Shown here: positions 33,021 to 40,655 of the stretch, piece by piece
How positions within the stretch are numbered: position 1 is the first letter of the stretch
How the letters are laid out: every line of letters begins with the position of its first letter
Origin: LSCE01 sp050485425
GTDB taxonomy: Bacteria; Pseudomonadota; Gammaproteobacteria; Nitrococcales; Aquisalimonadaceae
Direction: 5' to 3'
Length of the DNA stretch: 64,000 nucleotides
Assembly: GCA_050485425.1 (NCBI GenBank)
Contig: JBJHBJ010000019.1
Location: forward strand, 1-64,000
Notes under the pieces: model-generated
Told to the model about the DNA's origin: nothing
Databases searched by the model: none
Seen by the model: the letters and a program-made list of their open reading frames with translations, nothing else
Made by a program: the position numbers and the translations under genes

Positions 33021-33656
33021 ATGCGCAAGCTCGTCGTTGCCGAACATATCAGTCTTGATGGTGTTATCCAGTCGCCGGGCGGGTCCGAGGAGGACACCGG
33101 TGGCGGCTTCCGTCTCGGTGGCTGGATCGTGCCCTACGCGGACGAGGCCACTGGCCAGGCAGTGCAGAATTTGCACGCGGAGCCGTTCGAGTTGCTGCTG
33201 GGGCGCCACACCTACGACATCTTCGCGTCGTACTGGCCGCATGTATCGGCCGATTCCGGTGCCCGTGCCATCGCCGATCTGTTCAACAGCATACCCAAGC
33301 ACGTGGCCACGCATCGGCCGGATACGCTGGACTGGCGGAACAGCCATGCGCTGGGGGGCGACCTTGTTGATGCGATTCGCGCGCTCAAGCAGCGGGACGG
33401 TCCCAGGTTGTTGACGTGGGGTAGCGGCGACCTGGTGCACCAACTGCTTGCGGCGGGCCTGGTTGACGAGCTTCGGCTTCTGATCTATCCCATTGTTCTT
33501 GCGCGGGGTAAACGACTGTTCGATGAGAATGCCCGGCCCTCGGCCTACACACTTGAGGACTCCGCCAGCACGCCCGGCGGTGTGCTGATCACCCGCTACG
33601 GGCGCAGCGGGGAGGTGCGTGCCGGTCGGTTTGAGCCATGCGCCCTGGTTCCATGA
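33021..33656 (+). CDS. Dihydrofolate reductase family protein (RibD C-terminal-like)
   Basis: A 211-residue protein of the DHFR/RibD-C fold. MRKLVVAEHISLDGVIQSPG at the N-terminus, LLLGRHTYDIFASYWP (about 57-72) and LTWGSGDLVHQLLAAGLVDELRLLIYPIVL (about 129-158 overall) are the family's three landmarks. It is a likely NADPH-dependent reductase of unknown substrate, often found as a stand-alone gene. The ATG at 33021 follows GGAGGA. It begins a run of small same-strand genes to about 35.7 kb. Confidence 0.85.
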   Translation: MRKLVVAEHISLDGVIQSPGGSEEDTGGGFRLGGWIVPYADEATGQAVQNLHAEPFELLLGRHTYDIFASYWPHVSADSGARAIADLFNSIPKHVATHRPDTLDWRNSHALGGDLVDAIRALKQRDGPRLLTWGSGDLVHQLLAAGLVDELRLLIYPIVLARGKRLFDENARPSAYTLEDSASTPGGVLITRYGRSGEVRAGRFEPCALVP

Positions 33657-33669
33657 ATGAGGATAAACA

Positions 33670-34227
33670 GTGGCAGTTCCTATAAGCCCGGAAGAACAGG
33701 AAGCACTGCTTCGCACGTTGAAAGCCCGCTTCGAGAAGCATATGCACCGGCACGACGGCATTTCGTGGGGAGACGTGCAGGCCAGGCTACAGGCCAACCC
33801 CGGTGCACTGCGCTCGCTGGGGGAGATGGAGGCCACCGGCGGTGAACCGGACGTGATCGGCCGGGACGAGGAGACCGGGGCCTGCCTGTTCTGCGATTGC
33901 TCCGCGGAAACACCGAGCGGTCGCAGAAGCATCTGCTACGACGGGGAAGCGCGCGAATCCCGAAAGGAGCACAAGCCGAAGAGCAGCGCCGTGGAGATGG
34001 CCGCTGCGATGGGTATCGACCTTCTCACCGAAGAGCAATACCGGGAATTGCAGACGCTTGGTGAATTCGATACCAGGACGTCCAGTTGGGTGAGCACGCC
34101 GTCCGATGTCAGGGCGCTCGGAGGAGCCATGTTCTGCGATCGGCGCTATGGCAGGGTATTCGTCTACCACAACGGCGCACAGTCGTACTACGCGGCCAGG
34201 GGGTTCCGGGGCCTACTCCGGGTGTGA
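33670..34227 (+). CDS. DUF4256 family protein
   Basis: A 185-residue protein of the uncharacterised DUF4256 family. Conserved points are ALLRTLKARFEKHMHRHDGI near the N-terminus, CDCSAETPSGRRSICYDGEARESRK (read as two blocks, about 75-98), EMAAAMGIDLLTEEQYRELQ and DRRYGRVFVYHNGAQSYYAARGFRG at the end. It has no membrane segment. The start is GTG at 33670, 13 bases after the DHFR-like gene, so co-transcription is likely. Function is not known. Confidence 0.8.
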   Translation: MAVPISPEEQEALLRTLKARFEKHMHRHDGISWGDVQARLQANPGALRSLGEMEATGGEPDVIGRDEETGACLFCDCSAETPSGRRSICYDGEARESRKEHKPKSSAVEMAAAMGIDLLTEEQYRELQTLGEFDTRTSSWVSTPSDVRALGGAMFCDRRYGRVFVYHNGAQSYYAARGFRGLLRV

Positions 34228-34272
34228 CCGGCGCGTTCGGACGCGGGGAAGGGTGCAATCGCTGGAGAACAT

Positions 34273-34794
34273 GTGGCACGCAATATCGAGATCAAGGCCC
34301 GGTCGAGGGATTTTGACGCGCAGGCCCGCACGGCGGCCGGGTTGGCCGGTGGCGCCCCCAGCCACCTGTTCCAGGAGGACACCTTTTTCCATGTGCCCCG
34401 GGGACGGCTGAAGCTGCGGGACTTTGGGGACGGTACCGGCGAGCTGATCCAGTACCACCGGGCGGACGCCCCCGGGCCGAAGCAGTCGGACTATGCTCGC
34501 TCGGCGACACGCGAACCCGGCTCCCTGAAGCAGACGTTGACGGCAGCGCTCGGCGTTCGGGCAGTGGTCCGGAAGCACAGAACCGTGTTTCTCGTGGGCC
34601 AGACCCGCGTACACCTGGACGAGGTGGAGGGGGTTGGGCGTTTCATCGAGCTGGAAGTCGTGCTCGGCCCTGGGGAAACCGCGGTGAAAGGGTCTGCCGT
34701 GGCGCGGAACCTCATGTCAGCGCTCGGCATCCGCGAGTCTGATCTGGTAGCAGGCGCGTATGTGGACCTGCTTGTGTCGGGAGACCACGAATAG
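34273..34794 (+). CDS. CYTH-domain protein (class IV adenylate cyclase-like)
   Basis: A 173-residue CYTH-fold protein. It has the N-terminal signature ARNIEIKAR (ExExK-type Glu and Lys), QEDTFFHVPRGRLKLRDFG (about 34-52) and the later VHLDEVEGVGRFIELEVVLG (about 112-131), the strands that line the triphosphate tunnel. Such proteins include class IV adenylate cyclases and triphosphatases; which applies here is unknown. It starts with GTG at 34273 following GGAGAACAT. It is in the same-strand small-gene group. Confidence 0.83.
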   Translation: MARNIEIKARSRDFDAQARTAAGLAGGAPSHLFQEDTFFHVPRGRLKLRDFGDGTGELIQYHRADAPGPKQSDYARSATREPGSLKQTLTAALGVRAVVRKHRTVFLVGQTRVHLDEVEGVGRFIELEVVLGPGETAVKGSAVARNLMSALGIRESDLVAGAYVDLLVSGDHE

Positions 34795-34865
34795 GTGATG
34801 TCCTTGCGGACATCGGAACAGCACGAGAACGCGAAAACCGTGCAGCTCCATGGGAGCCGAATGCC

Positions 34866-35252
34866 ATGAACGACGGGTTGTGCTGCCGGGAACTGGAGGC
34901 TGCGGAAGAAGCCTTCAATCAGGCAATCATCTCGAACGATGTGGTCCGGATATCGGCCTGCATCAGCGAGGACTGGGTGCTGGTGACGCCAGAGGCAGGG
35001 CCTGTGCCCAGGGAGCGCTTCCTGCAGGCGGTCGCCGACGGCGTGCTGAGTCATGACAGCATGACCAAGGAGATTGACCGTATTCGCGTGTACGGTGACG
35101 TGGCAACCGTCACGGGGCGCGGTTGCAATACAGGCATGTTCAGGGGCGAGCCTGTCAGCGCGGACGAATGGGTGACCGACGTCTACGTGAAATCCGGCGG
35201 GCGCTGGCTATGCGTGCTGACTCACCTGACACCCGCGGCCGGCAACCAGTAG
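34866..35252 (+). CDS. NTF2-like/DUF4440 protein
   Basis: A 128-residue SnoaL/NTF2-like protein. The first helix is ELEAAEEAFNQAIISNDV, then ISEDWVLVTPEAGPVPRERF, a central strand IRVYGDVATVTGRG and the final strands ADEWVTDVYVKSGGRWLCVL. These match the DUF4440 cone-shaped fold, which includes isomerases and scaffold proteins. No catalytic residue set can be assigned. It is followed 4 bases later by the TfoX-like gene, so these are likely translated from one message. Confidence 0.8.
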   Translation: MNDGLCCRELEAAEEAFNQAIISNDVVRISACISEDWVLVTPEAGPVPRERFLQAVADGVLSHDSMTKEIDRIRVYGDVATVTGRGCNTGMFRGEPVSADEWVTDVYVKSGGRWLCVLTHLTPAAGNQ

Positions 35253-35256
35253 CCGC

Positions 35257-35658
35257 ATGATGAAGAAAACGCCGGACCGGTCCATGAGCGAATATACGGA
35301 TTACCTGACGGAAGTCTTCGAACGCTTCGGTCCGGTCACGGCGCGGAAGATGTTCGGTGGCTATGGCCTCTACCATGATGGCCTGATGTTCGCGTTGGTT
35401 GCAGGCGATGTCTTGTACCTGAAAGCGGACGCGGAGAATGCGGAGCGTTTCCGGGAACGGGGTCTGGGTCCGTTCGAGTACGACAAGGGTGGCCGGCTTG
35501 TGGCCACGTCGTATTTCCAGGCTCCCGATGAAATTATGGACAACCGCGAGGCGGCGGCGGAGTGGGCGCGCCGCTCGTTCGATGCCGCGCTTCGCGCCCG
35601 TGCCGCCGGCAAGCCCCGGCGACCGAAAACCGGCCGCAAGCCAGGCCGGGAACATTGA
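35257..35658 (+). CDS. TfoX/Sxy N-terminal domain protein
   Basis: A 133-residue protein with the TfoX N-terminal domain: VFERFGPVTARKMFGGYGLY (about 24-43), HDGLMFALVAGDVLYLKAD, YDKGGRLVATSYFQAPDEIM. It lacks the C-terminal TfoX domain of the competence regulator Sxy and carries a basic tail rich in Arg, Lys and Pro. Stand-alone N-terminal domains are common and of unknown function. Start ATG at 35257 (MMKKTPDRSM); a second ATG follows at 35260 and a third at 35284. Confidence 0.85.
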   Translation: MMKKTPDRSMSEYTDYLTEVFERFGPVTARKMFGGYGLYHDGLMFALVAGDVLYLKADAENAERFRERGLGPFEYDKGGRLVATSYFQAPDEIMDNREAAAEWARRSFDAALRARAAGKPRRPKTGRKPGREH

Positions 35659-35867
35659 CCGTGGCTGACGCTGGTCGATTCCGCGACTGGAACCTCGCGA
35701 TTGTCTCGAATTTGTCCATGAACATGCACATGTCGGTGCTGCGTAGATAGGGACAGACCCCTGGGGTAAGGAGCGGGACCGTCATCGTCGTGGTGTCTTG
35801 TCGCCGGGGCTTTTCACGGATACGATTTCGTTTGTGAATTCTCACAGCTCAAGGAAGGAGCTTCTCC

Positions 35868-36314
35868 ATGAAACGTAGGGTAGATATCGTCAGGAAGTGG
35901 GAAACTGATCGTTCCACGATAAGCGAGTTTCTGATTCCAGGCGCACAGCGTGATGAAATCACGCGCGGATACATGCTGGAACGCCCAGGGCCGGATACCA
36001 CGCAGCCCGGACTTCGCAAGCGTATTCCCGAGGGCAGTTACCAGTTGCAATGGCAGACTGCCACCAACCTGCCGGGCGTGCGTCCCTATCTGCCTGTCCC
36101 CTGGCTGTACAACCTCCATGTGCCGGATACTCGGTACATTTACGTTCATAATGGGAACTTCCCCCACAATACCGACGGTTGTCTGCTGATAGGAACGAGT
36201 CGGTTGGAGAACATGGTCGGCGCGAGTGTCGAGGCGTTGCTGAAATTCAAGATCTACCTTGAGCGGGTGGGAATCGAGAATGTCATTCTCCGCATTACCT
36301 CTGACTATCAGTAA
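35868..36314 (+). CDS. DUF5675 family protein
   Basis: A 148-residue protein resembling DUF5675. The conserved core is YMLERPGP (about 35), RIPEGSYQLQW (about 53), YIYVHNGNFPHNTDGCLLIG (about 90-109) and the C-terminal strand. The H-N-x(3)-H-N-T-x-G-C-L pattern resembles L,D-transpeptidase-like catalytic loops, but no enzymatic activity is established for the family as far as I know. AAGGAAGGAG precedes the ATG. The region is more AT-rich than its surroundings, together with the next gene, suggesting recent acquisition. Confidence 0.72.
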   Translation: MKRRVDIVRKWETDRSTISEFLIPGAQRDEITRGYMLERPGPDTTQPGLRKRIPEGSYQLQWQTATNLPGVRPYLPVPWLYNLHVPDTRYIYVHNGNFPHNTDGCLLIGTSRLENMVGASVEALLKFKIYLERVGIENVILRITSDYQ

Positions 36315-36503
36315 CCTGTTGGGTCCAGACTATTTTCTCCCGTGGCGGTGTCGCAAGCGACCAGAGGTGGAAGATCATCTGCGGTGGCTTCTTGCTCCTG
36401 GCTACGAACGAAAGCCAGTCTCGAGCCTGACGCCTTGGGGTTCGAGCGCGAACATGGGAATTCATCAGCTTTTCTCTGGCGGCATTTCTTGCGGGTTGGA
36501 ACC

Positions 36504-37394
36504 ATGAAACGGATTTTCTTGCTCTGGTTCGGTGTCTTGTTCATGAGCCCGGTTTCCATGCTTCATGCCGGTGGTACAGGCGGTATTGCCGAGGAGACAA
36601 GGGTTCTTTTACCGCAGGACAGCGCATTATCCATTGTGGAGGAACATGAGCGCGACGGTGACTTTCTCTTCGCGGGAAAGCTCCGGCTGGAAGGGATTCT
36701 ACTCGCCTACTGGGAGGCGATTTATCGGGATACGGGGCGGACCACCCTGGCGGAAACCTCCCCGGAGCGAACGATGTACCTGAGATTCTATCCGGACCCC
36801 GGGTCGCTGGAGCGGTTGCCCGTATTCGTATCGCCATCCGGCCGGAAAAGCACGCCAACCCGGGTTTTTCTCTATCGCGAACGTGGTAACGAGAGCGACG
36901 GAGACAAAACCCTTCAGGCCGGGTTCAGGCCCGGGGAGAGAGAGGCGATTGACCATTTTATCGCTGAGTTTCAGGAGGTACCGCCCGGGTTTTTTGAGCA
37001 CAATGAAGGGTATGCCCTGCAACCAGTCACCATCGTGCTGGACGAGTTGCTGAGTGTTTTCGAGGGAAACCACCGTTTCCTCTATGCCCGGGCAAGCAAA
37101 TTCGAATCTCTTTCCCTTACCGATTACGCTCTCCGTCAGATACCCGATTCCAGCATCGACGAGTTCCTCGGAAGGCCATGGGCGGAAACATTCTACGTGG
37201 ATGAACCTCTCGACCTTCGACAGGAACCGGACGCCGATAGCGCGATTGTCGGTCGCCTGGAAGCTGGCACCGCGGGTATCGAAAAGGTCAGTACCGCCAA
37301 AGCCGGTTGGGTGAAAGTGCAGTTCAGACAGGAAGAAGGGGAGCAGGACGTCTCCGGATATGTAAGGGCGTCGCAGTTAATCGTCATCAACTAG
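36504..37394 (+). CDS. Exported protein with C-terminal SH3-like domain
   Basis: A 296-residue protein with a signal peptide (KRIFLLWFGVLFMSPVSMLH, cleavage near AGG at about 23). The middle 200 residues are not recognised. A C-terminal bacterial SH3-like domain occupies about 232-296: YVDEPLDLRQEPDADSAIVG, LEAGTAGIEKVSTAKAGWVK and VSGYVRASQL. SH3b domains bind peptidoglycan or act as scaffolds in the periplasm. The upstream reading frame is open but ATG 36504 starts the signal peptide. It follows the DUF5675 gene by about 190 bases and shares its lower GC content. Confidence 0.75.
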   Translation: MKRIFLLWFGVLFMSPVSMLHAGGTGGIAEETRVLLPQDSALSIVEEHERDGDFLFAGKLRLEGILLAYWEAIYRDTGRTTLAETSPERTMYLRFYPDPGSLERLPVFVSPSGRKSTPTRVFLYRERGNESDGDKTLQAGFRPGEREAIDHFIAEFQEVPPGFFEHNEGYALQPVTIVLDELLSVFEGNHRFLYARASKFESLSLTDYALRQIPDSSIDEFLGRPWAETFYVDEPLDLRQEPDADSAIVGRLEAGTAGIEKVSTAKAGWVKVQFRQEEGEQDVSGYVRASQLIVIN

Positions 37395-37403
37395 TGTTGT
37401 GCG

Positions 37404-37559
37404 TCAGCAGTTCGCAGCATTTCTGCGGCCCTGAGACGCGTCCGGGCTAGGCGGCGCTCTTGCCAATGGCCGTCGCCCTTGGCAAGAGCGCCAACATTGC
37501 CCGCGGGAGGCGCCTAGCACCAGCGTAAGGCTGACGCTCAGAAGTGCTGCGAACGTCTG
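37404..37559. repeat. Nested palindrome between convergent genes
   Basis: An outer imperfect 21-bp inverted repeat (37404-37424 with 37539-37559, sharing GTTCGCAGCA) encloses an 8-bp pair (37446-37453 with 37511-37518) and an inner perfect 14-bp stem GGCGCTCTTGCCAA (37453-37466 with 37479-37492). It resembles the other element in style but shares no clear sequence with it. It could terminate both flanking convergent genes or be a separate REP-like element. Confidence 0.7.
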
Positions 37560-37594
37560 TTACGGGACATTAATGCCCCTGGCCGGAAACCCGA

Positions 37595-38464
37595 TCAGGC
37601 CATACGAATCCGTGCATACCGGGAATAGCGGGCGTTCACCCACAATGACAGTCCGATAACGGCACCTCCCAGGGCCAGCCGCGCCAGATCCGCGTCCCGG
37701 CTCCAGATCACCAGGTTGACGAGCAGGCCTGCGGGTATCAGTGCGTTGTTCATGACCGCCAACGTTCCCGCATCCACCAGGCAGGCACCCCGGTTCCACA
37801 GGTAAAGACCCAGGCCCGAGGCGGCGAAGCCCAGCCAGGCGAGAACAACCCAGTGGGTCGTCGTGCCGGGCATCAGTTCCCGGTTGCCGAAGACCAGGAA
37901 AGCCGGCAGGGCAATGATGACCGCGCCCAGATAGAAGTAGCCGAAGAAGCGGTAGCTGGGAATGTCCGTGGGGTAGCGCTGCAGCAGGTGCTTGTAGCCG
38001 ACCTGGCCGGCGGCGAATGCGGCATTGGCCACCTGCAGCAGGAGAAAACCGGTCAGGAAGTCCTGGCTCAGCCCATTGTAACGGATGATCCCCGCGCCCA
38101 CGGCCGCGACGGCCGCCGCCAGCAACGCCACCGGTGCAAACCGTCCATGCAGAGCGTCGTCAATAAGGGTGACATACAACGGGGTGAATATAGTGAACAG
38201 CAGCACCTCCGGTACCGTGAGGAAGGCGAAGGAGCGATACAGGAACAGGTAGGTGACGCCGAACTGCAGCATGCCCACAACGATTACCCCGCCGATCAGC
38301 GGCATCGCCAGACCGCGCCAGCGGGTCACAGGAAGAAAGGCCAGTCCGCCGCAGAGGATGCGGGTGAGGACGGCAAAGTCGTTGTCCACCTGGCCGGCCA
38401 GGTACTCGCCGATCAAGCTGAAGGAGAATGCCCAAAGGATGGTGACGAAGATCAGGTAAGCCAT
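37595..38464 (-). CDS. EamA/DMT family transporter (YdcZ/RhaT-like exporter)
   Basis: A 289-residue membrane protein with about ten helices in two EamA repeats. It opens MAYLIFVTILWAFSFSLIGE, typical of DMT carboxylate/amino-acid transporters; the first repeat includes GVTYLFLYRSFAFLTVPEVL and the second NRGACLVDAGTLAVMNNALI. The substrate is unknown. It is divergent from the allophanate hydrolase operon with a 373-base gap holding NtrC and sigma-54 sites facing the other way, and converges on the SH3 protein gene across the nested palindrome. Confidence 0.87.
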   Translation of the reverse strand: MAYLIFVTILWAFSFSLIGEYLAGQVDNDFAVLTRILCGGLAFLPVTRWRGLAMPLIGGVIVVGMLQFGVTYLFLYRSFAFLTVPEVLLFTIFTPLYVTLIDDALHGRFAPVALLAAAVAAVGAGIIRYNGLSQDFLTGFLLLQVANAAFAAGQVGYKHLLQRYPTDIPSYRFFGYFYLGAVIIALPAFLVFGNRELMPGTTTHWVVLAWLGFAASGLGLYLWNRGACLVDAGTLAVMNNALIPAGLLVNLVIWSRDADLARLALGGAVIGLSLWVNARYSRYARIRMA

Positions 38465-38610
38465 GAGCGGTCAGTTCCCCGAATCTGTTCTGTAGCGCAT
38501 GTTCGTTGTTCTGGTGCAAGGCGGCGAGCATAAAGAAACTGCGGGCAGTACGACAGATGCCGGGACGGAAAGGCAGGGGAGGCACTCCGCGCCGGAGAAC
38601 GTGACGTTCA

Positions 38611-38657
38611 TGCACTTTTATGGCGCAACCGAACGTGAAAAGCCCTGCTTTGGTGCA
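38611..38657 (+). promoter_or_regulatory. Tandem NtrC-type enhancer sites
   Basis: TGCACTT-TTA-TGGCGCA at 38611-38627 matches TGCACCA-N3-TGGTGCA at 11 of 14 positions. A second site at 38641-38657 has a perfect right half TGGTGCA (38651-38657) and a weak left half. They lie about 150 and 120 bases before the predicted sigma-54 transcription start. Confidence 0.65.
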
Positions 38658-38744
38658 TTCGGCGTTTTCTGCGTATTTGTGGCCGGGGTTTTTATATTTC
38701 TGTTTATAGAGAATTTTTCTGTGTCCTGAGTTGGCGGGCTGAGC

Positions 38745-38759
38745 TGGCACAAGGCTTGC
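38745..38759 (+). promoter_or_regulatory. Sigma-54 (-24/-12) promoter for the allophanate/urea operon
   Basis: TGGCACAAGGCTTGC matches the sigma-54 consensus TGGCAC-N5-TTGC exactly, with GG-N10-GC spacing. The predicted start is near 38771, leaving a leader of about 66 bases before the ATG at 38838. A TTGTATACAA palindrome lies just downstream at about 38771-38780. The remainder of this 373-base gap shows nothing else recognisable besides the NtrC sites. Confidence 0.85.
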
Positions 38760-38837
38760 CATACCGTCTTTGTATACAAGCCGGGGCCATTTTTCGGGCG
38801 CCGGCGCGCAAGCTGACGATATGGACGGACCGGACTC

Positions 38838-40655
38838 ATGCCCCCAAGCCTTGGATGGACACTTGCCGATTGGCAGAACGCCTACGCCAGCGGCCAGTCC
38901 CCCGAAGACCTGCTCACGCCGCTCGTAGAATACTTGAACGTCAATGAAGATCCCGCCTGGATCAGCCTGCTGGGCAAGGACGGCGTGGAAGCCGCGCTCA
39001 CCGAACTGGCGGGCAAGAACCCGGCGAAGTTGCCCCTTTACGGCGTGCCCGTGGCGGTAAAGGACAATATCGATGCCGTTGGATTTACCACCACCGCCGC
39101 GTGCCCGGCCTATGGTTATCGGCCGGAAGCGGATTCCGAAGTGGTGGCCCGGCTCAAGGCCGCCGGGGCCGTCCTGGTCGGCAAAACCAATCTGGACCAG
39201 TTCGCCACCGGGCTGGTGGGCACCCGTTCGCCTTTTGGTGCGGTGCCCAACAGCTTCGACCCGGACGTGATCAGCGGTGGTTCCAGCTCCGGTTCTGCCT
39301 CGGTGGTCGCACGTGGTCTGGTTCCGGTTTCGTTGGGCACGGATACCGCGGGCTCGGGCCGTGTTCCCGCTGGCCTGAACAATCTGGTGGGGCTGAAGCC
39401 GACCCGGGGAGCGGTCAGTATCCGGGGAGTAGTGCCCGCCTGCCGGTCGCTGGACTGCGTCAGCGTGTTCGCCCTCACCACGGCTGATGCGGGCACGATC
39501 TACGACATCCTCCGAGGACCGGACGAGGGCGATGCCTTCAGCCGTGTCCAGCCGGGTGTACTGCCTCCCTCCGGCAGTCGCCTGCGCCAATCCGGCCCGC
39601 TGCGGACCCTGGCCGTCCCTGCCAATCCACCCTGGTTCGGCGACGCGGCGGCGGAGGCCGCCTGGCAGACAGTGCTGGCCAGTTTTCCTGGCACCGGCGT
39701 GGAACTGGTGCCCATGGATTTCGGCCCGCTGTTCGAACTGGCGGCGCTGCTCTATGAAGGTCCCTGGGTGGCGGAGCGCCACGCGGCGGTGGGTGCTTTC
39801 ATCAGCAGCCACCCGGACGAGGTGAATCCGGTGGTCGCCGGTATTATCCGGCAGGCCGAGGGCAAGACCGCCACGGAAACCTTCACGGCCATGTATCGCA
39901 AGGAAGCACTACTGAAGGAGATCGACAGGGCGTTTGCGGGCGTGGACGGCCTGCTCGTGCCCACCGCGCCGCGGGCGCCTACCCAGGCGCAGGTGGCGGC
40001 GGACCCGGTGGGGGTGAACAGCCAGATGGGCACCTACACCAATTTCGTCAACCTGGCGGACCTGTCCGCCCTGTCGGTGCCGGCCGGTTTCCGTAGCGAT
40101 GGCCTGCCGTTCGGCATCACCCTGATCAGCGGTGCCTGGAAGGACGGCGAACTTCAGGCCCTGGCAGCAGAATGGCTGAACCGGCAGCCCACTCTGCTCG
40201 GCGCCACCGACAAGCCCCGCCCGGCCGAACACGCGGTGACTGCGGAAAGCGGCAGGACCATCACTGTGGCCGTGGTGGGCGCCCATCTCACCGGCATGCC
40301 CCTGAACGGTCAGTTGACCGAGCGTAACGGCGTGCTGCTGGAACAGACCACCACCACCCGCCGATACCGTCTCTACGCGTTGCCGGATACCGCACCCCCC
40401 AAGCCAGGGTTGCGGCGGGTCGACGATGGCAGCGGCGAGGCCATCACGCTGGAAGTCTGGCAGATGCCGGAGCACGCCTTCGGTTCCTTCGTGGGGCTGA
40501 TTCCCTCGCCACTGGGTATCGGCAAAGTCGAACTCGCGGACGGTCGCTGGGTGAACGGCTTTATCTGTGAAGGGTATGCCTTCGAAGGCGCGCGGGACGT
40601 CACTGCATTCGGCGGTTGGCGCTCGTACATCAAGGAGGGGCGACAAGATGACTGA
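38838..40655 (+). CDS. atzF: Allophanate hydrolase
   Basis: A 605-residue amidase-signature enzyme with a C-terminal allophanate-hydrolase domain. The catalytic Ser-cisSer-Lys triad is visible: Lys in VAVKDNID (about 76), cis-Ser in SGGSSSGSAS (about 148-157) and nucleophile Ser in GTDTAGSGRVPAG (about 171-183). The C-terminal part (about 470-605, VGAHLTGMPLNGQL through FGSFVGLIPSPLGIGKVEL) is the second domain of bacterial AtzF/DUR1,2-type enzymes. Reaction: allophanate to ammonia and CO2. It closes the biuret and urea pathways. Its stop overlaps the urea carboxylase start by eight bases, and a sigma-54 promoter precedes it. Confidence 0.95.
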   Translation: MPPSLGWTLADWQNAYASGQSPEDLLTPLVEYLNVNEDPAWISLLGKDGVEAALTELAGKNPAKLPLYGVPVAVKDNIDAVGFTTTAACPAYGYRPEADSEVVARLKAAGAVLVGKTNLDQFATGLVGTRSPFGAVPNSFDPDVISGGSSSGSASVVARGLVPVSLGTDTAGSGRVPAGLNNLVGLKPTRGAVSIRGVVPACRSLDCVSVFALTTADAGTIYDILRGPDEGDAFSRVQPGVLPPSGSRLRQSGPLRTLAVPANPPWFGDAAAEAAWQTVLASFPGTGVELVPMDFGPLFELAALLYEGPWVAERHAAVGAFISSHPDEVNPVVAGIIRQAEGKTATETFTAMYRKEALLKEIDRAFAGVDGLLVPTAPRAPTQAQVAADPVGVNSQMGTYTNFVNLADLSALSVPAGFRSDGLPFGITLISGAWKDGELQALAAEWLNRQPTLLGATDKPRPAEHAVTAESGRTITVAVVGAHLTGMPLNGQLTERNGVLLEQTTTTRRYRLYALPDTAPPKPGLRRVDDGSGEAITLEVWQMPEHAFGSFVGLIPSPLGIGKVELADGRWVNGFICEGYAFEGARDVTAFGGWRSYIKEGRQDD

